Positions 30,074 through 38,089 of a stretch of DNA of 64,000 nt are shown here, in pieces. The notes beneath the pieces were generated by a model. It was not told where the DNA came from and searched no databases. It worked only from the letters and a program-made list of their open reading frames with translations. How positions within the stretch are numbered: the first letter of the stretch is position 1; every line of letters starts with the position of its first letter. The DNA lies in NCBI RefSeq assembly GCF_013426915.1, contig NZ_AP023179.1, positions 2,046,001 to 2,110,000 on the forward strand, given 5' to 3'. The stretch comes from Paraburkholderia sp. PGU19. Lineage in GTDB: Bacteria; Pseudomonadota; Gammaproteobacteria; Burkholderiales; Burkholderiaceae. The translations under genes and the position numbers were made by a program.

Positions 30074-30082
30074 TGCTAGAAT
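30074..30082 (+). promoter_or_regulatory. Putative extended -10 promoter of rho
   Basis: TG-c-TAGAAT at 30074-30082, about 100 bp before the rho start, fits an extended -10 promoter. The -35 region is weak. Confidence 0.45.
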
Positions 30083-30181
30083 CCATAAAACGTCGAAAAG
30101 ACGAGTAAGTCCTTGAGCGGTTCCGCTCACTTCTCCTCCCAGATTTCATTTCAGGTCGCACCTTCTCTGCGGGTTCTCCGT

Positions 30182-31447
30182 ATGCATTTATCCGAGCTTA
30201 AGACTCTGCACGTGTCCCAATTGATCGAGATGGCCAATGGTCTCGAGATCGAAAGTGCGAACCGCCTGCGCAAGCAGGAACTGATGTTCGCCATTCTAAA
30301 AAAGCGCGCCAAAACGGGCGAAACGATCTTCGGTGACGGCACCCTCGAAGTGCTGCCGGACGGCTTCGGCTTCCTGCGCTCGCCGGAAACCTCGTATCTC
30401 GCCAGCACGGACGACATCTACATCTCCCCGTCGCAGATCCGCCGCTTCAACCTGCATACGGGCGACACCATCGAAGGTGAAGTCCGCACGCCGAAGGACG
30501 GCGAGCGCTACTTCGCGCTGGTGAAGGTCGACAAGGTCAACGGCCAGCCGCCGGAAGCCTCGAAGCACAAGATCATGTTCGAGAATCTGACGCCGCTGCA
30601 CCCGAACAAGGTGCTGCTGCTCGAACGTGAAATGCGTGGCGAGGAAAACGTCACGGGCCGCATCATCGACATGATCGCGCCGATCGGCAAGGGCCAGCGC
30701 GGCCTGCTCGTCGCGTCGCCGAAGTCCGGCAAGACCGTGATGCTTCAGCACATCGCGCATGCGATCAAGCAGAACCACCCCGACGTGATCCTGTTCGTGC
30801 TGCTGATCGACGAACGTCCTGAAGAAGTGACGGAAATGCAGCGCTCGGTGGCGGGCGAAGTCATTGCGTCCACCTTCGACGAACCGGCCGCGCGTCACGT
30901 GCAGGTCGCCGAAATGGTGATCGAAAAAGCCAAGCGCCTCGTCGAAATGAAGAACGACGTCGTGATTCTGCTTGACTCGATCACGCGTCTCGCGCGCGCC
31001 TACAACACGGTTGTCCCGGCATCGGGCAAGGTGCTGACGGGCGGTGTCGACGCGAACGCGCTGCAACGTCCGAAGCGCTTCTTTGGCGCGGCCCGTAACA
31101 TCGAGGAAGGCGGTTCGCTGACCATCATCGGCACGGCGCTGATCGAAACGGGCAGCCGCATGGACGACGTGATCTACGAAGAGTTCAAGGGCACGGGCAA
31201 TATGGAAGTGCACCTCGAGCGCCGTCTCGCGGAAAAGCGCGTCTATCCGTCGATCAACCTGAACAAGTCCGGCACGCGTCGCGAAGAACTGCTCATCAAG
31301 CCCGAGATCCTGCAAAAGATCTGGGTGCTGCGCAAGTTCATCCACGACATGGACGAAGTCGAAGCAATGGAATTCCTGCTCGACAAGATCCGCCAGACGA
31401 AGAACAACGCCGAGTTCTTCGACATGATGCGTCGCGGCGGCGGCTAA
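30182..31447 (+). CDS. rho: Transcription termination factor Rho
   Basis: A 421-residue hexameric RNA helicase that ends transcription. N-terminal Rho-N helices ([20 protein letters not shown]) precede the cold-shock-like RNA-binding fold with RNP1 GFGFLRSPE. The ATPase has P-loop [10 protein letters not shown] and Walker [18 protein letters not shown]- and R-loop parts are intact ([20 protein letters not shown]). The ATG at 30182 gives the family N-terminus. Its long leader contains a hairpin, and rho is autoregulated in other bacteria. Confidence 0.98.
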   Translation: MHLSELKTLHVSQLIEMANGLEIESANRLRKQELMFAILKKRAKTGETIFGDGTLEVLPDGFGFLRSPETSYLASTDDIYISPSQIRRFNLHTGDTIEGEVRTPKDGERYFALVKVDKVNGQPPEASKHKIMFENLTPLHPNKVLLLEREMRGEENVTGRIIDMIAPIGKGQRGLLVASPKSGKTVMLQHIAHAIKQNHPDVILFVLLIDERPEEVTEMQRSVAGEVIASTFDEPAARHVQVAEMVIEKAKRLVEMKNDVVILLDSITRLARAYNTVVPASGKVLTGGVDANALQRPKRFFGAARNIEEGGSLTIIGTALIETGSRMDDVIYEEFKGTGNMEVHLERRLAEKRVYPSINLNKSGTRREELLIKPEILQKIWVLRKFIHDMDEVEAMEFLLDKIRQTKNNAEFFDMMRRGGG

Positions 31448-31482
31448 ATAGCCGTCGCACCCATCGCATTCGCGTCCACAAG

Positions 31483-31513
31483 AAACGCCTGCTTTCGAGC
31501 AGGCGTTTTTTTA
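31483..31513 (+). terminator. Intrinsic terminator after rho
   Basis: An 11-bp stem AAACGCCTGCT / AGCAGGCGTTT (31483-31493, 31498-31508) with loop ttcg and a run of seven T. Confidence 0.92.
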
Positions 31514-31564
31514 TTTTCCCGCCCTGCGCCTGCGCAAGCGACGATGCGATCGCGCACCTATCTC

Positions 31565-31570
31565 TATAAT
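31565..31570 (+). promoter_or_regulatory. -10 box upstream of merR-family gene
   Basis: A consensus TATAAT lies 33 bp before the start codon at 31604. The -35 region is not recognisable, which suggests weak or activated expression. Confidence 0.45.
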
Positions 31571-31603
31571 GCTTCACGTCCCGCCGACCAGTGAAGCATC
31601 ACC

Positions 31604-32104
31604 ATGCCGATCGCCGATTCCCCCACTCTGCTGACCGTGCGCGACGCCGCCGAACGCCTGGCCGTCACGCCGCGCACGCTCAAATACTACGAAGAACGCG
31701 GGCTCGTCACGCCCAGTCGCAGCGAGGGTCGCTATCGTCTGTACGACGAGAACGACCTCGAACGCTTTTCGCGCATCCTGCGTTTGCGCGCGCTCGGTTT
31801 TTCGCTCGCGGGCATTACCGAAATGCTGAAGCGGCCGCTTGAAAACACCGAAAGCGGACGCCGCGGCTATTCGATGGAATCATTGCAGCAGATACGCGAC
31901 GGTCTCGCGCAGCAGGTCGAGTCGCTCGATGCGCGGATCGAATCCGTGCAGCGCGAACTGAAGGAAGCGCAGAAGCTCAAAGCCGAACTGAGCGACGATC
32001 TGGATTACGTGCAGCGCCGTCTCGCCGGCGAAAGCGCCGACGATCTGATCCAGAAGCGGCGCGCATCGGCCGCATTGAAGCGCACCAAAAGCACGAAAGC
32101 CTGA
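31604..32104 (+). CDS. MerR-family transcriptional regulator
   Basis: A 166-residue regulator. The N-terminal winged helix-turn-helix is typical (TVRDAAERLAVTPRTLKYYE, GRYRLYDENDLERF, LRLRALGFSLAGITEML). A long coiled-coil follows (about residues 105-150) with no cysteines suited to metal binding. The C-terminal tail is basic. It belongs to the MerR subset without an obvious effector domain. No divergent target gene is adjacent; mtfA lies 71 bp downstream on the same strand and may be cotranscribed. Confidence 0.88.
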   Translation: MPIADSPTLLTVRDAAERLAVTPRTLKYYEERGLVTPSRSEGRYRLYDENDLERFSRILRLRALGFSLAGITEMLKRPLENTESGRRGYSMESLQQIRDGLAQQVESLDARIESVQRELKEAQKLKAELSDDLDYVQRRLAGESADDLIQKRRASAALKRTKSTKA

Positions 32105-32175
32105 ACGCCGCAGGTGCGGCCCGGCATGTCCCGCAACCGCCCGACATCGGTCACTCCAACGAATCCACGCACGCG

Positions 32176-33012
32176 ATGTTTTCGAAACTCACTCGATGGC
32201 TCGATACGCGCCGCCGCGACCGCGCGCTGCGCACCTACGCGATCGACGACGCGCTCTGGCAGGCGACGCTCGACGGCCTGCCGTTTCTGTCGCATCTCGC
32301 GCCCGCCGACCTGCAGCGCCTGCGCGAGATGACGAGTCTGTTCATCGCGCAAAAGGAATTCTCGACCGCGCACGAGCTCGAACTGACCGAACAGATCACC
32401 GTCGCGATCGCCGTGCAGGCCTGCCTGCCCGTGCTCAATCTCGGGCTGGAGCTGTATCGCGGCTGGGTCGGCGTGATCATCTATCCGGGGGAGTTCGTGA
32501 TCCGCAAGACGGTCGAGGACGAAGACGGCGTCGTGCATGAAGTCGAGCACGACGCGAGCGGCGAAGCGTGGGAAGGCGGACCCGTGATCCTGTCGTGGGA
32601 AGACGCGCAGATGACGGACGGCTCGGACGCCTACAACGTCGTGATTCATGAGTTCGCGCACAAGATCGACATGGTGACGGGCGAAGCGGATGGTCACCCG
32701 CCCCTTTTTCGCAAGCTGCATGCGCCGCTCGATTCCGCGCATTGGGCGGACGTGTTCGACCACGCTTACGACCAGTTCTGTGTGAAGGTGGACGCCGTGC
32801 CGGATCGCCGCTGGGCGCGCTTCGAGCGCGAATCGCTGATCGATCCGTATGCGACCGATCACCCATCGGAATTTTTTGCCGTTTGCAGCGAGGCGCTGTT
32901 CGTGAAGCCGCGCGAGTTCGAGGCGGAATATCCCGAGCTTTACCGGCTGCTCGCGCGCTATTACCGGCAGGACCCGGCGCGCACGGGCGCGCTGGGCGAT
33001 GCAAACGTCTGA
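32176..33012 (+). CDS. MtfA-family zinc-dependent peptidase
   Basis: A 278-residue gluzincin of the MtfA (DUF980) family. The zinc motif HExxH is in [15 protein letters not shown], and a downstream acidic segment [13 protein letters not shown] supplies the third ligand. In E. coli MtfA binds the glucose repressor Mlc and has peptidase activity; whether this one does the same is inferred. There is no signal peptide. It begins [21 protein letters not shown]. It lies between a MerR regulator and rpmE2. Confidence 0.88.
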   Translation: MFSKLTRWLDTRRRDRALRTYAIDDALWQATLDGLPFLSHLAPADLQRLREMTSLFIAQKEFSTAHELELTEQITVAIAVQACLPVLNLGLELYRGWVGVIIYPGEFVIRKTVEDEDGVVHEVEHDASGEAWEGGPVILSWEDAQMTDGSDAYNVVIHEFAHKIDMVTGEADGHPPLFRKLHAPLDSAHWADVFDHAYDQFCVKVDAVPDRRWARFERESLIDPYATDHPSEFFAVCSEALFVKPREFEAEYPELYRLLARYYRQDPARTGALGDANV

Positions 33013-33095
33013 TCCGAAAGGAAAAACGGCCGGAAACGAAGCCATGCCGCATCTGCCAGAAAACCTTCGCAAAGTTCGTCAAAGGTCTGATTTTC

Positions 33096-33104
33096 TGGCA
33101 TAAT
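33096..33104 (+). promoter_or_regulatory. Extended -10 promoter of rpmE2
   Basis: TG-g-CATAAT at 33096-33104 with TCGTCA 17 bp upstream (33076-33081, 4 of 6). It is about 88 bp before the rpmE2 start. Confidence 0.55.
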
Positions 33105-33191
33105 CCACGTTTTTCGACCTTAGGCAAGTGGCTCGCGGTTGCGGAATTCTCCGGCTCCCGGGTTGGCTACCGCCAGACTAAAGGAAAGACC

Positions 33192-33455
33192 ATGAAAGAA
33201 GGCATTCACCCGAATTACCGCGAAGTCCTGTTCGTCGATATGTCGATCGACTTCAAGTTCGTGACGCGCTCGACCATCCAGACGAAGGAAACGGCCGAAT
33301 TCGAAGGCAAGACGTACCCGCTGGCGAAGATCGAAGTCTCGTCGGAATCGCACCCGTTCTACACGGGCCAGCAGAAGATCATGGACACGGCAGGCCGCGT
33401 CGAGAAGTTCAACAAGAAGTTCGGCGCCCGCGCTTCGGGCAAGGCCGGCAAGTAA
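33192..33455 (+). CDS. rpmE2: 50S ribosomal protein L31 type B
   Basis: An 87-residue ribosomal protein of the C-minus type, without the zinc-binding CxxC cysteines of classic L31. Residues [18 protein letters not shown] and [20 protein letters not shown] are diagnostic. The start has AAGGAAAG upstream. It is a monocistronic unit with its own promoter and terminator. Organisms with a zinc-containing L31 use this paralogue in zinc scarcity, but a second copy cannot be assessed here. Confidence 0.96.
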   Translation: MKEGIHPNYREVLFVDMSIDFKFVTRSTIQTKETAEFEGKTYPLAKIEVSSESHPFYTGQQKIMDTAGRVEKFNKKFGARASGKAGK

Positions 33456-33511
33456 TACCCCGAGAAGTGACACGTGCGTGGCCCCGACTCCCGTCCGGGC
33501 CGCTACGATGC

Positions 33512-33540
33512 AAAAAGGGCAGCGCGAGCTGCCCTTTTTT
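33512..33540 (+). terminator. Intrinsic terminator after rpmE2
   Basis: A perfect 12-bp stem AAAAAGGGCAGC / GCTGCCCTTTTT (33512-33523, 33528-33539) with loop gcga, continuing as T. Confidence 0.9.
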
Positions 33541-33752
33541 GTCGGTGGACGCTTTGTCGACACACCGCCCGGGTCCGCATCGACAATCCCCCCGACCCTC
33601 GCCTGTTTATCTGCTGTGCAACGGTCTGTAAGGCAGCGTGTGACGCGTACCGCGCCACCCGTCTACAATGCCGCATGCCTGAATCCGAGACGCCTCCTGC
33701 GCTCCACCAATAACTCACGGCTGCCACGCGCGCGGCCCCACACGAACACCGC

Positions 33753-35510
33753 ATGAGATCTGTCGTTCGCCTCACTGCCTCCGCCACCAGCGCGCTGCCG
33801 CGCTGGCTGCTGCTTACCATCTGCGTCGTGTATGCGTCGTTCGGCCTGTTCGGGCGCGACCCGTGGAAGAACGAGGATGCAGCCGGCTTCGGCGTCATGT
33901 GGACGATGGCCAACGGCTCGCTGCACGACTGGCTGCTGCCGAATCTGGTCGGCAAATACATGACGTCGGACGCGCCGCTCGGCTACTGGCTCGGCGCGAG
34001 CGCGATCCGCGTGCTGGACCCGCTGGTCGACGCAAGCAATGCGTCGCGCGTGTTCACCGGCCTGCTGTTCTGCGCGGCGTGCGCGTTCGTCTGGTACGCG
34101 GCCTATCTGCTCGGCCGCCGGCCCGAAGTGCAGCCGTTCAAATACGCATTCGGCGGCGAGCCCGAGCCGCGCGACTATGGCCGCACGCTCGGCGACGGCG
34201 CGCTGCTGATCCTGCTCGCCACCTTCGGCCTCGCCGAACGTGGCCACGAAACCACGCCGCAGATCGCGCAGTTCGTCTGCATCGCGATGCTCGTCTACGG
34301 CCTCGTGCGGATGGTCGACAAACCCGTGCAAGGCGCGCTGATCTGGGGTGGCGCGATCGGCCTCGTCGCGCTGACGAGCAGTCCTGTGCTGGTCGGCGCA
34401 CTGCTGATCGGCACCTTCGCGATGATGGTGATCGTCCACGAGACGCACTGGCGCACGCTGATGCTGGCCGGTCTGCCTGTCGCGCTGGCGCTGTCGGTTG
34501 CGTGGCCGCTCGCGGCCATCGCCCTCTTTCCCGACGATGCCGTCTGGTTCCTCCAGCAATGGATGCGCGGCAGTCTGCACGCGTTCGCGGGCCCGTATGG
34601 CTCGACGCTGCTCTACGCCGTCAAGAATCTGTCGCTCTACGCGTGGCCTGCGTGGCCGCTCGCGATCTGGGCGTGGTTCAGCTGGGCCGGGTTGCGACGT
34701 GCGCCGCACATTGCGATTCCGCTGTCGGTGATCACGCCGCTGCTGGTTCTCGTCGTGCTGCAAAGCCATGGGTCGAACCGTCTGTTCATCCTGCTGACGC
34801 CCGCGCTCGCGGTGATCGCCGCGTTCGCGCTGCCGACGCTCAAGCGCGGCGCGATCAACGCCATCGACTGGTTCGCGGTGCTCAGCTTCACCGTGCTCGG
34901 CTCGTTCGTCTGGCTGGTGTGGCTCGCGGGCATGACGGGCTTTCCGCATCAGCTGGCGCGCAACCTTGCGCGCCTCGCGCCGGGCTTCACGCCGCAGTTC
35001 AAGATCCTGTCGTTCGTCTGCGCGGTTGCCGTGACCGTCTGCTGGTTCGTGCTGGTGCAATGGCGCGTGGCGCGTCATCCGAAGGTACTGTGGCGCAGCG
35101 TCGTGCTGTCGAGCGCAGGCACGACGCTGATGTGGGTGCTACTGATGACGCTGTGGCTGCCCGTCGTCAACTACAGCCGAACCTACAAGGATGTCGCCCA
35201 GCAGATCGCCGCGCACCTGCCGTCCGACTACAACTGCATTTCGCCCGCGCGCCTGGGCGACGCGCAGATCGCCACGTTCGCCTACTTCGGCGACATGCAT
35301 TTTTCGTTCGACGATGACTGCGACGTGCTCCTGCGCCAGGACACGCAGGACTTCGGCGAGCCGAGCGCGATGTCGAACTTCGTCTGGAAGCTCGTCTGGG
35401 AAGGCCGCCGCGTTGCCGACCGCGACGAACGCTTCCGCCTGTACGTGCGTATCGACCGGCCGCAGCCGCCCGTCAAGCGCCACCCGTGGCGTCCGAAGAA
35501 AGCCGGCTGA
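33753..35510 (+). CDS. ArnT/PMT-like membrane glycosyltransferase
   Basis: A 585-residue inner-membrane protein with about 11 hydrophobic segments. An N-terminal GRDPWKNEDAAGFGVMWTMA, with an acidic pair after the first membrane helix, resembles the catalytic loop of GT39/GT83 enzymes, which move sugars from undecaprenyl-phosphate donors. The MTSDAPLGYWLGASAIR loop also fits. The C-terminus ends in a soluble ~130-residue domain with FAYFGDMHFSFDDDCD. Acceptor and donor are unknown. It is followed after 2 bp by a MATE exporter, so the pair is probably cotranscribed. A lipid A or glycan role is inferred only. Confidence 0.82.
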   Translation: MRSVVRLTASATSALPRWLLLTICVVYASFGLFGRDPWKNEDAAGFGVMWTMANGSLHDWLLPNLVGKYMTSDAPLGYWLGASAIRVLDPLVDASNASRVFTGLLFCAACAFVWYAAYLLGRRPEVQPFKYAFGGEPEPRDYGRTLGDGALLILLATFGLAERGHETTPQIAQFVCIAMLVYGLVRMVDKPVQGALIWGGAIGLVALTSSPVLVGALLIGTFAMMVIVHETHWRTLMLAGLPVALALSVAWPLAAIALFPDDAVWFLQQWMRGSLHAFAGPYGSTLLYAVKNLSLYAWPAWPLAIWAWFSWAGLRRAPHIAIPLSVITPLLVLVVLQSHGSNRLFILLTPALAVIAAFALPTLKRGAINAIDWFAVLSFTVLGSFVWLVWLAGMTGFPHQLARNLARLAPGFTPQFKILSFVCAVAVTVCWFVLVQWRVARHPKVLWRSVVLSSAGTTLMWVLLMTLWLPVVNYSRTYKDVAQQIAAHLPSDYNCISPARLGDAQIATFAYFGDMHFSFDDDCDVLLRQDTQDFGEPSAMSNFVWKLVWEGRRVADRDERFRLYVRIDRPQPPVKRHPWRPKKAG

Positions 35511-35512
35511 CC

Positions 35513-36892
35513 ATGTTCGCCGATGTGCGGAAAATCGCCGGGCTCGCGTGGCCCGTGCTGATCGGCCAACTGGCGATCATCGCGTTCGGCGTGATCGACA
35601 CGGCAATGGTCGGCCGTTTTTCGGCAACCGATCTCGCCGCGCTCGGCCTCGGCTCGTCGATCTACATTTCCGTGTATATCGGTTTGACGGGCATTCTGAC
35701 GGCGCTGCAGCCGATCGCTGGTCAGCTGTATGGCGCGGCGCGCTACGAGGAAATCGGCGAAGAAGTGCGCCAGGCGCTGTGGCTCGCGCTGGCGCTCGCG
35801 ACCATCGGCTTTCTGATTCTCTACTTCCCTCACCCGCTGCTGCAGCTTGCGCGCGCACCGGAAGCGCTGCGCGAGCGCACCGTGTCCTATCTGCAGATAC
35901 TCGCGTTCGGCTTGCCTGCGAGCCTCGCGTTCCGCGTCTATAGCTCGCTGACGAATGCCGTCGGCCAGCCGCGACTCGTGATGATCCTGCAGATCGGCGG
36001 GTTGCTGCTGAAGCTGCCGCTCAACGTACTGCTGATTTTCGGCAAGCTCGGCTTGCCGGCGCTCGGCGGTCCGGGCGCCGCGCTCGCGAGCATTCTGATC
36101 AACTGGACGCTTGCCATCGTCGGCATGACCGTGATGACGAAGCTCGACGTGTTCCGGCCGTTCGCGATCTTCCGGCATTTCTGCTGGCCCGTGTGGCGGC
36201 GTCAGGCAGCGCAGTTGAAGCTCGGCGTGCCGATGGGGCTGTCATATCTGATCGAGGTCACTTCGTACACGTTCATGGCGCTCTTTATCGCGCGCTTCGG
36301 CACGACCACGCTGGCGGGTCATCAGATTGCGGGCAACATCGGCGCGGTGCTGTACATGACGCCGCTGTCGATCGGCATCGCCACTTCGACGCTCGTCGCG
36401 CAGGCGCTCGGCGCGCATCGATACGAAGCGGCGCGCACGCTCGCGCGGCACGGCATCGCGATGGCGGTTGCGATCGCGTGCTGCTACGGCGTGATCGTGC
36501 TTGCGCTGCGGCCCGTCATCATCGCGGGCTACACGCCGAATGCGCATGTCGCGCAAGCCGCGATGCCGCTGGTGCTGATCGTTGTGTTCTATCACCTGTG
36601 CGACGCGTTGCAGATCACGTCGGCGTTCGTGCTGCGCGCGTATCGTGTGGCCGTCGTGCCAACCGTGATCTATGCAGTTGCGTTGTGGGGCGTCGGGCTG
36701 GGCGGTGGTTATACGCTTGGGTTCGATGTCGGCGGCTGGGTGCCCGAATCGTTCACGGGCGCGCGGGGGTTCTGGCTGGCGAATACGGCCAGCCTGCTGA
36801 TCGCGGGCATCGGTCTCGCCATCTATCTGCGTACGATAAGCGCGCGGTCGGCGCGGATGGGCGCCGTGCAGCAGGCGGACAGCACGGCCTGA
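35513..36892 (+). CDS. MATE-family efflux transporter
   Basis: A 459-residue inner-membrane exporter with about 12 helices that uses Na+ or H+ to expel drugs or metabolites. Family features are LAWPVLIGQLAIIAFGVIDT, MVGRFSATDLAALGLG and LQPIAGQLYGA in the first half, and the matching ARFGTTTLAGHQIAGN repeat in the second. The start at 35513 follows the previous stop by 2 bp. A GTG at 35486 inside the upstream gene is an unlikely alternative. Substrate is unknown. Confidence 0.92.
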   Translation: MFADVRKIAGLAWPVLIGQLAIIAFGVIDTAMVGRFSATDLAALGLGSSIYISVYIGLTGILTALQPIAGQLYGAARYEEIGEEVRQALWLALALATIGFLILYFPHPLLQLARAPEALRERTVSYLQILAFGLPASLAFRVYSSLTNAVGQPRLVMILQIGGLLLKLPLNVLLIFGKLGLPALGGPGAALASILINWTLAIVGMTVMTKLDVFRPFAIFRHFCWPVWRRQAAQLKLGVPMGLSYLIEVTSYTFMALFIARFGTTTLAGHQIAGNIGAVLYMTPLSIGIATSTLVAQALGAHRYEAARTLARHGIAMAVAIACCYGVIVLALRPVIIAGYTPNAHVAQAAMPLVLIVVFYHLCDALQITSAFVLRAYRVAVVPTVIYAVALWGVGLGGGYTLGFDVGGWVPESFTGARGFWLANTASLLIAGIGLAIYLRTISARSARMGAVQQADSTA

Positions 36893-37104
36893 TCTCATAA
36901 GCAGCCTGCGCTGACGTAACAGCGCTGACCCTCCGTGCCCGGTGAAACGCAGCACCGAACTGCTTAATCGCAATTCGACGATCTCCCCTTATAGACCGAG
37001 CTTTTGGAACGGCCTACAAAGGCCGCTTCGGAGAATGTCGGAAAAACAGACCGTTAGTTGCACTTTAACCCTTCTGCAAAACAGCCGCCAATCATCCCAA
37101 CGAC

Positions 37105-37515
37105 TCAGACGACAGCCTCCGCCGCTTCCTCCTCATCGCGCTGCTCGAACACTTCTCGCGCCGCGAACAGCGCATTCAACGCAGCCGGAAATCCCGCATA
37201 CACGGCCATCTGCATGAACACCTCGACGATCTCGTCGCGCGTGCAACCCACGTTCAACGCCGCCTCGATATGCACCTTGAGTTGCGGCTGCGCGTTGCCA
37301 AGAGCGGCCAGCGCGGCGATCGTCGCGATTTCCCGCGCCCGCAGGTCGAGCTGCGGACGGCTATACACATCGCCGAACGGAAACTCGATCAACAGCCGCG
37401 CGAAATCCGGCGCAATCGGCGCGAGCGATGCGATCACCTTCTCCCCTGCCGTTCCATCGATTTCCTTCAGCTTGTCCCAGCCGCGTGCATAGCGATCGTC
37501 GTGTCCGTGATTCAT
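37105..37515 (-). CDS. Carboxymuconolactone decarboxylase family protein
   Basis: A 136-residue AhpD-like protein. The PcaC-type core is visible (LDLRAREIATIAALAALGNA, LNVGCTRDEIVEVFMQMAVYAGFPAALNAL). There is no CxxC pair as in true AhpD peroxidases, so decarboxylase or undefined hydrolytic function is more likely. Its ATG overlaps the stop codon of the upstream merR-like gene by 4 bp (ATGA), so the two form a unit controlled by that regulator. The C-terminus ends in an acidic tail. Confidence 0.88.
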   Translation of the reverse strand: MNHGHDDRYARGWDKLKEIDGTAGEKVIASLAPIAPDFARLLIEFPFGDVYSRPQLDLRAREIATIAALAALGNAQPQLKVHIEAALNVGCTRDEIVEVFMQMAVYAGFPAALNALFAAREVFEQRDEEEAAEAVV

Positions 37516-37924
37516 GGCGAGTCCTTTACATATGAGTTGTCGATGTGTCCTGTCGATGCTTCACGTTCGGCCGTCTCGTAAAACACGATCTTGTCGCTGA
37601 TCGCTTCGAGGCTGGTCTGCAACTCGGCGATGCGCGCGAGCACGGCGTCGCGATGTTCGATCAGCATCGCGCGCCGCGCGCCGTATGTTGAGTCGCCTTC
37701 GGCACGCAACGCGGCGAAAGCCTGCATGCCCGCAATCGGCATCCCGTCGCTTTCAGACGCATCACGAATTGCAGCCAGTCGAGATCGGCGGGCGCATACA
37801 GGCGATGCCCCGCGTCCGTGCGGCCAATGGACCGCAACAATCCCGCCTGCTCGTAGTAGCGCAGCGTATGCGTGGAGACGCCGCTCGTCGCGGCGACCTG
37901 ACCGATGGTGAGAGCTTTCGACAT
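37512..37924 (-). pseudogene. MerR-family regulator interrupted by a single-base frameshift
   Basis: The first part (37924 to about 37745) encodes a MerR DNA-binding domain: TIGQVAATSGVSTHTLRYYE, GHRLYAPADLDWLQFVMRLK. It then goes out of frame. The continuing frame (37742 to 37512) gives GMPIAGMQAFAALRAEGD and a coiled-coil typical of the same family. Joining requires one extra base in GACGGGATG near 37743-37745, so a G is missing from a G-run. Either a real inactivating mutation or a sequencing error. Its promoter and the overlapping CMD gene are intact. Confidence 0.8.
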
Positions 37925-37934
37925 GACGGAACTC

Positions 37935-37965
37935 AGGTTAGGACTTCGAGTGAACTCTAAGTCAA
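37935..37965 (-). promoter_or_regulatory. MerR-type promoter/operator of the merR-CMD unit
   Basis: TTGACT (37960-37965) and TAACCT (37935-37940) on the minus strand are separated by 19 bp, the elongated spacer typical of MerR-activated promoters. In the spacer lies the dyad CTTcGAGT-ga-ACTCtAAG (37944-37961). It is 11 bp from the start codon of the regulator. Confidence 0.7.
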
Positions 37966-38026
37966 GTGCTATCTGACAATGCGTGACAATGCGCGGATTT
38001 CAGCGTGATCCTACCTGTGAAGCAGG

Positions 38027-38055
38027 TTGGGAACGTCATAAGCGTCAGTTAGAAT
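38027..38055 (+). promoter_or_regulatory. Putative promoter of the macroglobulin-like gene
   Basis: TTGGGA (38027-38032) and TAGAAT (38050-38055) with 17-bp spacing, 35 bp before the first start codon. Confidence 0.45.
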
Positions 38056-38089
38056 CGGCTGCGAATCGAAAGAAAATGAAGAAAGAAAA

